Source: JAFTYO01 sp045611785 (GTDB lineage Bacteria > Pseudomonadota > Alphaproteobacteria > RF32 > CAG-239). From it: 64,000 nt of DNA. The stretch covers positions 27,941-91,940 of the forward strand of contig JAZKXV010000011.1 of the NCBI GenBank assembly GCA_045611785.1, given 5' to 3'. Position numbers and translations under genes: made by a program. Shown piece by piece: positions 7,391 through 15,749 of this stretch (within the stretch, counting starts at the first letter, position 1; each line of letters starts with the position of its first letter). The notes below the pieces were generated by a model. The model made no database searches, had not been told where the DNA came from, and saw only the letters and a program-made list of their open reading frames with translations.

Positions 7391-8779
7391 TTGAAAAAGT
7401 TAAACCCTATCCTGTTATCAGGTAAAGAGGTCCTACCTTTAATTGAAGGTGGAAAAGGTATAAACGCCAGTAACGGATATAGCTCAGGAGCATGGGCAAA
7501 AGAAAATTGCGTAGGAACATTTTCCGGCGTTACACCTGATGTGTTAGATAACAATGGTAAAGTAATCATGGAAAACTTTACCAAAACAAAACGTCTTGAA
7601 AGACATGAAGAGTTAATTGAATATGCTATCAAAGGCGGAATTTCTCAAGCACAATTAGCTCATGAAATTTCCGGTGGCAATGGTCGTATTCATATGAATA
7701 TGCTATGGGAATTAGCTGACTCTCAAAGAACAATTGAAGGTATTTTAGAAGGTGCAAAAGGCTTAATTCATGGTGTTACATGCGGTGCCGGCTTACCATA
7801 TCAGTTAGGTGAATTAACTTCTAGATTCGGTGTATATTATTACCCTATCGTATCTTCTGCCAGAGCTTTCCAAATTTTATGGAAAAGAGCATACTCTAAA
7901 TGTTCTGAATTTTTAGGCGGTGTTGTTTATGAAGATCCTTGGCTCGCAGGTGGACACAATGGTCTTTCAAATGCCGAAGACCCTAACAAACCTGAAGTTC
8001 CATACAATCGTTTGGTTGAATTAAGAAAAACTTTGCGAACCTTAGGTTTAGAAAAAACTCCAATCATTTTAGCTGGTGGTGTTTGGTGCTTAAAAGACTG
8101 GGAAGATTATATTGATAATCCAGAAATTGGAGACATTGCTTTCCAACTTGGTACTCGCCCAATGTTAACTCAAGAAAGCCCAATAAGTGATGCTTGGAAA
8201 AAATTACTCCTTAACGTTAAAAAAGGTGATGTAATTTTGCAAAAATTCTCTCCAACAGGTTTTTATTCTTCAGCAATTAAAAATGAATTTTTATCAAAAT
8301 TAATTGAACGTAAGAACAATGAAGTTGAATATAAATCAGAACCTGATAATGAATTTAGTTGTGCACTAGCATTAAATGCTATTCGCTCTGTATATATACG
8401 ACCACAAGATATGCAAAAAGCACAAAATCAAATTGATTTAGGCTTCAGCGTTGTACAAGAAACACCTGATAATACAGTTGTATTCTTAACTCCTGCAGAA
8501 TGGCAACAAATGAAAATTGACAGAGCAGAATGTGCTGGTTGCTTATCTCAATGCCAATTTTCTTCATGGTCAAAAGCAACTGTTTCTACTGGTAAATTAC
8601 CAGATCCTAGAACATATTGTATTCACAAAACACTTTATGATGGTGGACATGGTGGCGATGTTCAAAAAAACCTAATATTTGCTGGCCATCAAGTTTATCG
8701 TTTTGCTGAAGATCCTCTGTACAAAAATGGTATTCCTACCACAAAGGAACTTATTGAAGCTCTTCTTAAAGGCGAATAA
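7391..8779 (+). CDS. Nitronate monooxygenase-like FMN-dependent enzyme
   Basis: A 462-residue TIM-barrel flavoprotein of the 2-nitropropane dioxygenase/nitronate monooxygenase family. Visible signatures are GLIHGVTCGAGLPYQL, the GGVVYEDP-LAGGHNG segment with the family His, and IILAGGV followed by IAFQLGTRP, which binds the FMN phosphate. The C-terminal part adds CAGCLSQC and a later YCIHK, a cysteine group that could hold metal. The only start in a sensible position is TTG at 7391, with AAGGA nine bases upstream. The gene is monocistronic, with a palindromic operator candidate upstream and a strong terminator. The substrate is not predictable; detoxification of nitronates or quinones is possible. 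Confidence 0.8.
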   Translation: MKKLNPILLSGKEVLPLIEGGKGINASNGYSSGAWAKENCVGTFSGVTPDVLDNNGKVIMENFTKTKRLERHEELIEYAIKGGISQAQLAHEISGGNGRIHMNMLWELADSQRTIEGILEGAKGLIHGVTCGAGLPYQLGELTSRFGVYYYPIVSSARAFQILWKRAYSKCSEFLGGVVYEDPWLAGGHNGLSNAEDPNKPEVPYNRLVELRKTLRTLGLEKTPIILAGGVWCLKDWEDYIDNPEIGDIAFQLGTRPMLTQESPISDAWKKLLLNVKKGDVILQKFSPTGFYSSAIKNEFLSKLIERKNNEVEYKSEPDNEFSCALALNAIRSVYIRPQDMQKAQNQIDLGFSVVQETPDNTVVFLTPAEWQQMKIDRAECAGCLSQCQFSSWSKATVSTGKLPDPRTYCIHKTLYDGGHGGDVQKNLIFAGHQVYRFAEDPLYKNGIPTTKELIEALLKGE

Positions 8780-8792
8780 TTTATATAAAAAT

Positions 8793-8825
8793 AAAAACTC
8801 CCTTGTTATTTTCAAGGGAGTTTTT
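8793..8825 (+). terminator. Terminator after the flavoenzyme gene
   Basis: AAAAACTCCCTTG pairs with CAAGGGAGTTTTT around a seven-base loop, giving a perfect stem and T tract. Confidence 0.88.
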
Positions 8826-8857
8826 ATTTATGATGATAACAAAAATGATAAAAACAC

Positions 8858-8886
8858 TTTACATAAAACAAATATTTTGCTAAAAT
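8858..8886 (+). promoter_or_regulatory. Promoter of the SPFH gene
   Basis: TTTACA (8858-8863) and TAAAAT (8881-8886) are 17 bases apart, about 45 bases before the ATG at 8931. Confidence 0.6.
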
Positions 8887-8930
8887 TGATACTGCTTAAA
8901 AATTATTAACATTTAAAAATTATCTTTATT

Positions 8931-9749
8931 ATGAAAAAGTTAGTTAAATTTGTGATTATCACAGTATCCTCTCTCATCATTCTGGGAGTTCTGGGAGTTT
9001 TTGTTTTTAAGAACACTACAACTATCGTTTACCCTGGTGAAGGCGGTGTTAAAACTGTTTTCGGTGAACCTATTCTCAAAACACAACACGGTCTTGTTTG
9101 GCGTTTTCCGGGCGTTTCTGAAGTTGCCGTTTATAACACCAAGCAGCAAAATGCCGATTATGACGGTATTCAGCTTAAGGCTTCCAACCTTCAAAACGTG
9201 TATTTGTCTGCCGCAGTTACATATAAGGTAAACGACGAAAACTTGCCTCTTATGGTTCAAGAATATGACATGAACAACTATGTTCAAGAGATTTTATCTC
9301 CAAAAGTTGAAGCGGCCATTCAGGATGCCGTCGGCAAAAATGATATTTGGCTATTGGTTACCGACAAACAAATGGTAACAGATGCCATTGCATACATTTT
9401 GACCGACAAACTTGCTAAAGACAACTATCTGTTAATTGCCGATGTTAACCTTAAAAGCTATAAGTTTGATAAAGAATACGAACAGACAGTTATCGATAAG
9501 TTAACAACCGAAGTTTTGCTTGAAAAGGCCAAAATCCAGACCGAAATTGCACGTGAGGAAGCAGCTCAAATGCTTGAAAAAGCAATGGTTGACCCTCAAG
9601 TTGCAAAAGAAATGTCAAAAGCCATTTCCAACCCTCTTATCATAAAGTATGAGGCAATGAAGGCTTTGCAAAATTGGGACGGTAAGGCTCCTTCTACCAT
9701 TTTAAGCGGTGCAGAAAATGCTCTGCCTATAATCGGTATCAGCAAGTAA
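8931..9749 (+). CDS. SPFH/prohibitin-like membrane-anchored protein
   Basis: The protein has 272 residues: one N-terminal membrane helix (about residues 5-26), an SPFH (band 7) domain starting at TTTIVYPGEGGV, and a charged, probably coiled region (about 185-230) with EKAKIQTEIAREEAAQMLEKA. SPFH proteins form oligomeric membrane rings or microdomains and often protect or regulate membrane proteases. The ATG has no ribosome binding site; TTTATT precedes it directly. The small membrane protein gene at 9784 follows after 34 bases and shares the terminator at 10305, so the two form an operon. Codon choice (more AAG and GAG) seems less AT-biased than in the neighbours. Confidence 0.75.
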   Translation: MKKLVKFVIITVSSLIILGVLGVFVFKNTTTIVYPGEGGVKTVFGEPILKTQHGLVWRFPGVSEVAVYNTKQQNADYDGIQLKASNLQNVYLSAAVTYKVNDENLPLMVQEYDMNNYVQEILSPKVEAAIQDAVGKNDIWLLVTDKQMVTDAIAYILTDKLAKDNYLLIADVNLKSYKFDKEYEQTVIDKLTTEVLLEKAKIQTEIAREEAAQMLEKAMVDPQVAKEMSKAISNPLIIKYEAMKALQNWDGKAPSTILSGAENALPIIGISK

Positions 9750-9783
9750 TTAAACCAGTCTCTAACTTAAAAACAAAAAAACA

Positions 9784-10278
9784 ATGAACGATATTGTATG
9801 GCTCACGCCAACTTGGACAATAGTTTTCATCTTGGCCATTGTAACACTTTGTGTTACTGTCTTTTGGGATAATATTGCAAAAATGTTTACCGCAATAGGA
9901 ACCGATGTTGGAAACAATGTAAAAACTCACCTCGGAAACAAAAGTATTAAAGAGTATATTTTAGGCAATTTATGGATTATCAGGACTATCGTTGCTGTTT
10001 GTATATATGCCTTTGTGATAAGAGAAACAGGTAATTTCAGTCTTTGGGTAGTAGGTATTGTAACGGGTGTTGTTTTCCTCATATACACATTAACCTACTT
10101 ATTCGATGAATTTGGAGATGATTGGGTAGATGTCGTAAAATCTTTTATTTTCTTTACGGTGTTTGTCGGATTAATTGGTATTACACTCTGTTCTTTTATG
10201 TTTGCTTCAATAAAAACCGCACTAATCTGCATTATTATAACCATAATAACAACATTTATGCTGCCTAAAGATTTTTAG
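9784..10278 (+). CDS. Small multi-pass membrane protein, unknown
   Basis: The protein has 164 residues with about five hydrophobic helices (around 10-32, 58-80, 84-105, 115-137 and 140-160). A short polar loop with TDVGNNVKTHLGNK sits between the first two. No motif is recognised. SPFH genes are often paired with NfeD, but this protein lacks the NfeD OB-fold tail. It lies 34 bases after the SPFH gene and probably works with it at the membrane. The start ATG follows an A-rich stretch without a Shine-Dalgarno sequence. Confidence 0.65.
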   Translation: MNDIVWLTPTWTIVFILAIVTLCVTVFWDNIAKMFTAIGTDVGNNVKTHLGNKSIKEYILGNLWIIRTIVAVCIYAFVIRETGNFSLWVVGIVTGVVFLIYTLTYLFDEFGDDWVDVVKSFIFFTVFVGLIGITLCSFMFASIKTALICIIITIITTFMLPKDF

Positions 10279-10304
10279 CTGGGTGATTGGGACTAACAAA
10301 CTCT

Positions 10305-10334
10305 AAAAGAGTGGGAATTTCCCACTCTTTTTTA
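10305..10334 (+). terminator. Terminator of the SPFH pair
   Basis: AAGAGTGGGAA pairs with TTCCCACTCTT, followed by T residues. Confidence 0.88.
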
Positions 10335-10349
10335 TTTTAGATAATAACA

Positions 10350-10378
10350 TTGACAAATTGTCAAATTTGGAGTACACA
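10350..10378 (+). promoter_or_regulatory. Promoter of the gene at 10408
   Basis: A perfect -35 hexamer TTGACA (10350-10355) is followed after 17 bases by TACACA (10373-10378); a TATAAT a little further down is an alternative -10. TTGACA, AAT and TGTCAA also form a small inverted repeat over the -35 element. Confidence 0.5.
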
Positions 10379-10407
10379 ATATTTATAAACTTATAATCTT
10401 GTCAATT

Positions 10408-10929
10408 ATGAATAAATCTCAAAATGCCACAATCGGCGAAACACAGAACATCATTCAAATTAGAGCAAATCTTGAATGTCTTGAAAAACAACTTCCAAAG
10501 GAAAAAGCTTTAGAGCTCGCAAAACGTATCAGACCGGTAATGAGCAAAAATGAAATCAACCGTTTGAGCATTTTCAACGACCCTGAGCGCATAAAATATT
10601 GGGTCGACGGATGCAAAATTTACAATCAGAGTTATAGCTTTAACGCCAACATCTTCCATTACGGTAAAGCCTTAAACCTAAAGCCGATAGCACAGATAAC
10701 TACTTATCACAAATGTGGCCATCCGCTTCTGGTAAAACCTTCGGTTTATGAAGTTCTTTATCAAATACCATCAGAGTTGCTAAATGATGTTGTTGCTTTT
10801 GAGCTTTATGCACCAAGCAATCATGCTATTGATATATACAGCTCTATCATCGACAGGCACGTTTTAACTTGTATATTATATACAGGCACAATGCCGGACG
10901 ACATCAAAGAACAGCCCATTGAATGGTAA
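10408..10929 (+). CDS. Hypothetical soluble protein
   Basis: The protein has 173 residues, with no signal peptide or membrane segment. The N-terminal half is helical and charged (ECLEKQLPKEKALELAKRI). The C-terminal half has a Cys-Gly-His segment (YHKCGHPLLVKPSVYEVLY) and ends PIEW. I know no family for it. The ATG at 10408 is preferred over TTG at 10399. There is no ribosome binding site and the sequence before ATG is AATT. It has its own promoter and a strong terminator, so it is a single-gene unit. Confidence 0.6.
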   Translation: MNKSQNATIGETQNIIQIRANLECLEKQLPKEKALELAKRIRPVMSKNEINRLSIFNDPERIKYWVDGCKIYNQSYSFNANIFHYGKALNLKPIAQITTYHKCGHPLLVKPSVYEVLYQIPSELLNDVVAFELYAPSNHAIDIYSSIIDRHVLTCILYTGTMPDDIKEQPIEW

Positions 10930-10933
10930 ATTT

Positions 10934-10964
10934 CAAAAAAGAGCGGAAACCCCGCTCTTTTTTT
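10934..10964. terminator. Bidirectional terminator between the unknown gene and mltG
   Basis: AAAAGAGCGG pairs with CCGCTCTTTT around a short loop, with A residues on one side and T residues on the other, so it can stop both convergent transcripts. Confidence 0.85.
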
Positions 10965-11926
10965 TATTTTCTTATCTTTTTAATCCACTTTTGCACATTT
11001 TGGTTATGCTCTTTTAATGTTTTAGCAAAGTTATGCCCACCTTCACCATCAGCAACAAAATAAAAATAAGGTGTGTTTGCAGGATTCGCCGCTGCCTTTA
11101 ACGCCTCTATTCCCGGATTACAAATCGGCTTTGGCGGAAGACCGACATATTTATATGTGTTATAAGGGCTATCAATTTGCAAATCTTTTCTTTTTAATGA
11201 ACGCCCTAATTCTATTTTACCTTGTGTAATTGCATAAATCACTGTCGGATCTGTCTGCAAAAGCATTTTTTTATTTAATCTGTTTATGAAAACTGAAGCG
11301 ACTTTTTCTCTTTCAGCACTAACACCTGTTTCTTTTTCAATTATTGAAGCTAAAATCAACATCTCCTCAGCTGAATTTAAGGGCAATCCCTCAACTCGTT
11401 GATTCCAGATTTTCAACAAATTATTTTCCATAGCTTGCTGAGCTTGTTTTATAATATCTGATTTTTTTGTTCCTTTATTAAAAGTATAAGTTTCCGGTAA
11501 TACAGATCCTTCTTCCACGGCGAAGTCTATTGTTCCTATTAAATTTTTATTTGCATTTATTAAATTTACAATTTGTTGAGAAGTCAAACCCTCCGGAATG
11601 GTTACTTTATACATTATCACATTATTTGAAGATATTGTATTTAATACATCAATAAGAGAGCTATCAGATTCAATTAAAAATTCACCGGCCTTAAGCTTTT
11701 TATCATAACCGTACACTCTTATTGCCAACCTGACAATTAACTCATGTGGCACTAACTGATTTTTCATCAACTGCTTTGCTAAAGTCCTTGCACCGGCACC
11801 TTGAGGCATATCAACAACAAACTCTTGCTTTATCGGCAATGGCGATTTTACCATATTATCAAACCATGATGCAAAAATAGTACATGCTAAAGCCCCGAAC
11901 AAAAACAAAAAAAACAATTTACGCAT
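10964..11926 (-). CDS. mltG: Endolytic murein transglycosylase MltG
   Basis: The protein has 320 residues with one N-terminal membrane helix (about 3-20), a LysM-like segment (about 35-100) and the YceG/MltG catalytic domain. The catalytic glutamate is Glu197 in LASIIEKETG; LQTDPTVIYAI, IDSPYNTY and GLPPKPICNPG are further family signatures. MltG cuts newly made glycan strands at the inner membrane and sets their length. Length is typical of the family. Many bacteria place it next to fabF or tmk; here its neighbours are unrelated. Confidence 0.93.
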   Translation of the reverse strand: MRKLFFLFLFGALACTIFASWFDNMVKSPLPIKQEFVVDMPQGAGARTLAKQLMKNQLVPHELIVRLAIRVYGYDKKLKAGEFLIESDSSLIDVLNTISSNNVIMYKVTIPEGLTSQQIVNLINANKNLIGTIDFAVEEGSVLPETYTFNKGTKKSDIIKQAQQAMENNLLKIWNQRVEGLPLNSAEEMLILASIIEKETGVSAEREKVASVFINRLNKKMLLQTDPTVIYAITQGKIELGRSLKRKDLQIDSPYNTYKYVGLPPKPICNPGIEALKAAANPANTPYFYFVADGEGGHNFAKTLKEHNQNVQKWIKKIRK

Positions 11927-11986
11927 AGTTAAACTTTCATATTAAAAACATATTGAATATATAAATTACAGAACTTAATTTTTTCT

Positions 11987-12697
11987 TTAGCGATATAAAA
12001 AAAGTTTGTTTCCGTTTAGTTTAAGCCATTTTTTGCCGATTGATGCTTCAGGATAAAGTTCTTTAACACACTTCCAAAAAGCATACGAATGATTTTGATG
12101 TTTTAAATGAGCCACTTCGTGAGCAACTAAATATTTAATAGCCTCTGTCGGAGCCAATGCAATCCGCCAGCTATAATTTATATTATTTAAACTTGAACAA
12201 CTTCCCCACCGAGATTTTGTATCTTTTATTTGAACCTTTTCTACGTGGCAACTTATTTTATCAGCCATCTCTCGTGATAATTTCAGAAGCTCTTTTTTTG
12301 CTTCTTTCTTAATGTAATCCTTTACTCTTCGATGTAAAAAAACAGCATCACCTCCAACAAAGACCGTATTATTTTCTTTGTATGTCGCTCTGTTAGAGTG
12401 TTCTACATAACAAATTTTAACATCTTCACCTAAAAAGCTAAAAATTTCTCCATCTTGAAAATCTTTAGTTTGCGGAATTTTTGCTAAACGCTCAATTACC
12501 CAATCTTGCTTTGATAAAACAAACTCGTAAGCTTTCTTTTTAGAACATAATTTAGGCATTGTTAACACAGCTTGAATATTTTTTGTATCAATGCGCAAAG
12601 TTAATCTTTTATACTTAAAAGAGCTCATAACTTTTAAGTCAAAATCAAATGCTGATTGTAGATCAAAGGTCTTGCCAGTCAACAATGTAATTTTCAT
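11987..12697 (-). CDS. YgjP-family putative metallopeptidase (DUF45)
   Basis: The protein has 236 residues with the zinc motif HEVAHLKHQNH in the C-terminal third, preceded by the family signature DTKSRWGSCS and YSWRIALAPTEA. These are typical of the YgjP/WLM-like SprT-related proteins, cytoplasmic and of uncertain substrate. The start at 12697 (MKITLL) has AGAGG nine bases upstream; ATG at 12703 is possible. It overlaps the upstream UPF0260 gene by 35 bases, so translation is coupled. Confidence 0.8.
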   Translation of the reverse strand: MKITLLTGKTFDLQSAFDFDLKVMSSFKYKRLTLRIDTKNIQAVLTMPKLCSKKKAYEFVLSKQDWVIERLAKIPQTKDFQDGEIFSFLGEDVKICYVEHSNRATYKENNTVFVGGDAVFLHRRVKDYIKKEAKKELLKLSREMADKISCHVEKVQIKDTKSRWGSCSSLNNINYSWRIALAPTEAIKYLVAHEVAHLKHQNHSYAFWKCVKELYPEASIGKKWLKLNGNKLFLYR

Positions 12698-13169
12698 AAT
12701 CATCAACCTCTGATTCGTTAACAATCTTTCTGTTTACAAGAGAAAAACCCTGTTCATGTACACTAGATGCTTTCCCCGTAATTAAAGGGTGCCAACTTGG
12801 TAAATCATATCCGTTATCAAGAAGCCAATATGCACATGTTTTTGGAAGCCAACGAGGCTTTTCTCTAACAGCATTTAAATCTATATCTCTGCAATCCGGC
12901 ACAACCTCAAACCTATGCGCATATATTTTGCATAAGCAGTTTTTACAATTTAGAAAACGACAGTGTGTATTGGTAAACTTAATTTTTCCCTTAATTTCAA
13001 GCTTGTTTAAACAACATTTACCGCAACCATCACATAAGAGTTCCCACTCATCTTTGCTCATATCCTCAAGCTTTTTATGCTTCCAAAAATATGGATCAAT
13101 CCCTTTTAAATCGTCATAACGATCTTGCGGAGAATATTCTGTTTCTAAATCTATTTCTGTTTCACTCAT
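12663..13169 (-). CDS. UPF0260 (YcgN-like) cysteine cluster protein, copy 2
   Basis: The protein has 168 residues. Its cysteine pattern is that of the UPF0260/YkgJ-like zinc- or iron-chelating domain: CDGCGKCCLNK, then CRFLNCKNCLCKIY, PDCRDI and KTCAYW. It has no signal peptide. The ATG at 13169 overlaps the stop of the preceding paralogue (ATGA). Two diverged copies in tandem are unusual, since most genomes I know carry one. The function is not established. Confidence 0.85.
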   Translation of the reverse strand: MSETEIDLETEYSPQDRYDDLKGIDPYFWKHKKLEDMSKDEWELLCDGCGKCCLNKLEIKGKIKFTNTHCRFLNCKNCLCKIYAHRFEVVPDCRDIDLNAVREKPRWLPKTCAYWLLDNGYDLPSWHPLITGKASSVHEQGFSLVNRKIVNESEVDDYENYIVDWQDL

Positions 13170-13543
13170 AGGTCGTCCCAATCAACAATATAATCTTCTA
13201 TATTTTCCGGATTTACTAAAGTTTCGGACACACATCTGCCTTTAATTGATTTGTGCTTAACATCAGGCATATTTTCAAACAGTTTGCGATAAGCACAAGT
13301 TTTAGGCATCCATTGAAGTTTATCTACATTATCTTTTGTAAGTTTTAAACACTCCGGCACCAACTCACATCTTTTAGAATAAACTGTACACTTGCAGGTT
13401 TCTTGATCAAAATATTTGCATACCACATTGGTATAATATATTTCATTTGTATCTTCATCTTGAAGTTTTATCAAACAACATTTGCCACAATTAGTGCAAA
13501 TATTTTCCCACTCTTCATTTGTATAATCTTCAATTTTTTTCAT
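13166..13543 (-). CDS. UPF0260 (YcgN-like) cysteine cluster protein, copy 1
   Basis: The protein has 125 residues and is a shorter paralogue of the next gene, lacking about 35 N-terminal residues. It keeps CTNCGKCCLIK, VCKYFDQETCKC, PECLKL and KTCAYRK, so the metal-binding pattern is intact. Both proteins end in the same way, with DYIVDW followed by DDL or QDL. It lies two bases after dnaB on the same strand and is coupled by ATGA to the next gene. Confidence 0.82.
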   Translation of the reverse strand: MKKIEDYTNEEWENICTNCGKCCLIKLQDEDTNEIYYTNVVCKYFDQETCKCTVYSKRCELVPECLKLTKDNVDKLQWMPKTCAYRKLFENMPDVKHKSIKGRCVSETLVNPENIEDYIVDWDDL

Positions 13544-13545
13544 AA

Positions 13546-15018
13546 CTAACCTATTTGCTCCGGTAAATGTTCTTCATCTGCCAAATTACCAAACTGGGCA
13601 TAATCACCGTTCCAAAATAAGCGAACCGTACCTGTCGGACCATGACGTTGCTTACCGATAATAACTTCTGCCAAATTAGTGGTTTCGCGATCACGTTTTT
13701 TCCACTCATCAATACGTTGTTGAAGTTTTTCCGGAGTTTCATTATTTTTTTGCTTCGGTTCTTCATTTTTAAGATAATAGTTTTCACGATAAACGAACAT
13801 AACGATATCAGCATCTTGCTCAATAGAACCGGATTCTCTTAAGTCTGACATTAATGGTCTTTTATCATCACGTTGTTCTACACCTCGGTTTAACTGAGAC
13901 AACGCAATTACAGGAACTTTAAGTTCTTTTGCCATAATTTTTAAGCCTCGAGAAATTTCAGATAATTCTTGAACACGATTTCCCTCACCTTTTTTGCTTG
14001 AACTGCCGGTAATAAGTTGAATATAGTCAATAACAACCAAGCCCAATCCTTTTGATCTTTTTAACCTTCTTGCACGGGTTCTGATAGTGTTAATTGTTAC
14101 GCCAGGAGTATCATCAATATACAAAGGTATGGTTTCAAGCTCACGTACTGCTGCAGCTATTCTGGTAAATTGTGCATTATCTAACTCACCGGTACGCATC
14201 TTATTACCCGGAGTTTGTGTAACTGTTGATAAAATACGTGATGCAAGCTGGTCTGCAGACATTTCCAGAGAAAAAAATGCTACGCCCTTATCATGCGGAT
14301 CTAAATCTTTAGCTCTGCTCATATATTCTGCCACATTATAGGCCATATTTGTTGCAAGAGCAGTTTTACCCATTGCCGGACGACCGGCAATAATAATTAA
14401 GTCAGAATTATTAAGTCCGCCTGTTTTATAATCTAATTTATCAAGTCCTGTCGGCAAACCGGAAATTTTTCCTTCTTTTTGATAAGCATGTTCAATATAA
14501 CCCAATGATGAACTTAAAGCATCTTTAAAATCAACAAAACCGCCTTGTGTTTCGCCTTGGTCTGACAAATTAAAAAGTTGTTGTTCTGCAGCTTCAATTT
14601 GTTCATTTGCAGATAATTCTGCACTTTCTTTAAATGCATTATTTATAATATCCGAACCGGTATTTATAAGTTCTCTGCGCAAATATTTATCATATATAAA
14701 TTGTCCGTAATATTCGACATTGGTCATAACTGAAGCGCTATCTGCTAATTTTATAAGATAATTTACGCCACCAACATCATTTAAAACACCTTCTTGCTCT
14801 AAATAATTTTTCAAAGTAATAACATCGGCAGTATGCCCACGCAAAATCAGCTTTGACATAAGCTCAAAAATTTTTGCATGTGTTGCATCGGCAAAATGTT
14901 TTGATTTTAAAAATTCAGAAACTTTTTCAAAAGCTTTATTGTTGGCTAAAATTGCCCCAATAAGAGCTTGTTCTGCCTCTATGTTTTTAGGCAAATTCGA
15001 GGTATCTATTTTTTCCAT
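13546..15018 (-). CDS. dnaB: Replicative DNA helicase DnaB
   Basis: The protein has 490 residues. The N-terminal DnaB domain (about 10-115) begins LPKNIEAEQALIGAIL. The RecA-like helicase domain has Walker A GRPAMGKTAL near residue 215, FFSLEMS, the DYIQLI Walker B region, and SDLRESGSIEQDADIV with the arginine finger near the C-terminal part. It unwinds DNA ahead of the replisome. Its own promoter carries two DnaA-box-like sites. UPF0260 genes follow directly, then the YgjP-type gene, all on the same strand. Confidence 0.96.
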   Translation of the reverse strand: MEKIDTSNLPKNIEAEQALIGAILANNKAFEKVSEFLKSKHFADATHAKIFELMSKLILRGHTADVITLKNYLEQEGVLNDVGGVNYLIKLADSASVMTNVEYYGQFIYDKYLRRELINTGSDIINNAFKESAELSANEQIEAAEQQLFNLSDQGETQGGFVDFKDALSSSLGYIEHAYQKEGKISGLPTGLDKLDYKTGGLNNSDLIIIAGRPAMGKTALATNMAYNVAEYMSRAKDLDPHDKGVAFFSLEMSADQLASRILSTVTQTPGNKMRTGELDNAQFTRIAAAVRELETIPLYIDDTPGVTINTIRTRARRLKRSKGLGLVVIDYIQLITGSSSKKGEGNRVQELSEISRGLKIMAKELKVPVIALSQLNRGVEQRDDKRPLMSDLRESGSIEQDADIVMFVYRENYYLKNEEPKQKNNETPEKLQQRIDEWKKRDRETTNLAEVIIGKQRHGPTGTVRLFWNGDYAQFGNLADEEHLPEQIG

Positions 15019-15093
15019 CTTCAGTCCATATAGTTAATATTTTTACTTATTATTCTTTTGATACATTTTAAGTGTAAAATCAGCTTTAAAAAG

Positions 15094-15122
15094 ATTATAC
15101 CTGTGGATAATGGGGATAACAA
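15094..15122 (-). promoter_or_regulatory. dnaB promoter with two tandem DnaA boxes in the spacer
   Basis: On the minus strand TTGTTA (15117-15122) and TATAAT (15094-15099) are 17 bases apart. The spacer contains TTATCCACA (15102-15110), a perfect DnaA box, directly preceded by TTATCCCCA (15111-15119), which differs at one base and touches the -35 element. DnaA bound here would block RNA polymerase. Confidence 0.7.
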
Positions 15123-15133
15123 AAGAAACAATT

Positions 15134-15586
15134 CTATGCTGAAGCCAACATACTTTGAAAAGTTTCTTTAATTTGAAAGACTTCCGGACCACTTAAGGCT
15201 CTATCTGTCGGAATTTCAGGCTCAATCATCAAATTTACCATATTGATCATGAGCTTTTCTTTTAATGTTTCAATATATAAATCTTCCTCAGGTAAAGCGT
15301 AGTTATAAAGTAACTCTAAAAAAGCTTCTTGTTTTGATGTTTTAACCAAATCAAAATACAAATCTTGTGTTTGACGAGGTAAATAACGTCCATTATCGTC
15401 AGTAACACGGATTGATTTCAAAACCTTATAAAAGTCTTCAAATTCTGGATTTGCCAACACTTGCAAACCTTCTAAATCGGCCATAGCAAAAGGTTCAAAT
15501 TCGCTTAGTTCTTCTAACCGTAATTTGTTTCTATAAACTTCAGGTGCCGTTGACGGCAATTTATCCTGTGTTTTAGGCCCAAACAT
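15134..15586 (-). CDS. Hypothetical acidic protein upstream of dnaB
   Basis: The protein has 150 residues and is soluble and acidic, with no signal peptide, cysteines or recognised motif; it looks largely helical (FEDFYKVLKSIRV, AFLELLYNYALPEEDLYIE). GGAGAGGG just before the ATG at 15586 is a strong ribosome binding site and decides the start. It lies 115 bases upstream of dnaB on the same strand, but the dnaB promoter lies between them. I do not recognise a family. Confidence 0.6.
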   Translation of the reverse strand: MFGPKTQDKLPSTAPEVYRNKLRLEELSEFEPFAMADLEGLQVLANPEFEDFYKVLKSIRVTDDNGRYLPRQTQDLYFDLVKTSKQEAFLELLYNYALPEEDLYIETLKEKLMINMVNLMIEPEIPTDRALSGPEVFQIKETFQSMLASA

Positions 15587-15749
15587 CAAACCCTCTCCTT
15601 TTTTTATTTTTTAACTTAACAAACTTTAATTACGTTGTAAACACATAAAATTAAGATTTTTCCGTCTACAACACTTTTTTATTTACTATTTATTGATTAA
15701 ATGTAGAATATAATCATTAAAATTTTGTAATTTTTTATAAGGAAATATT

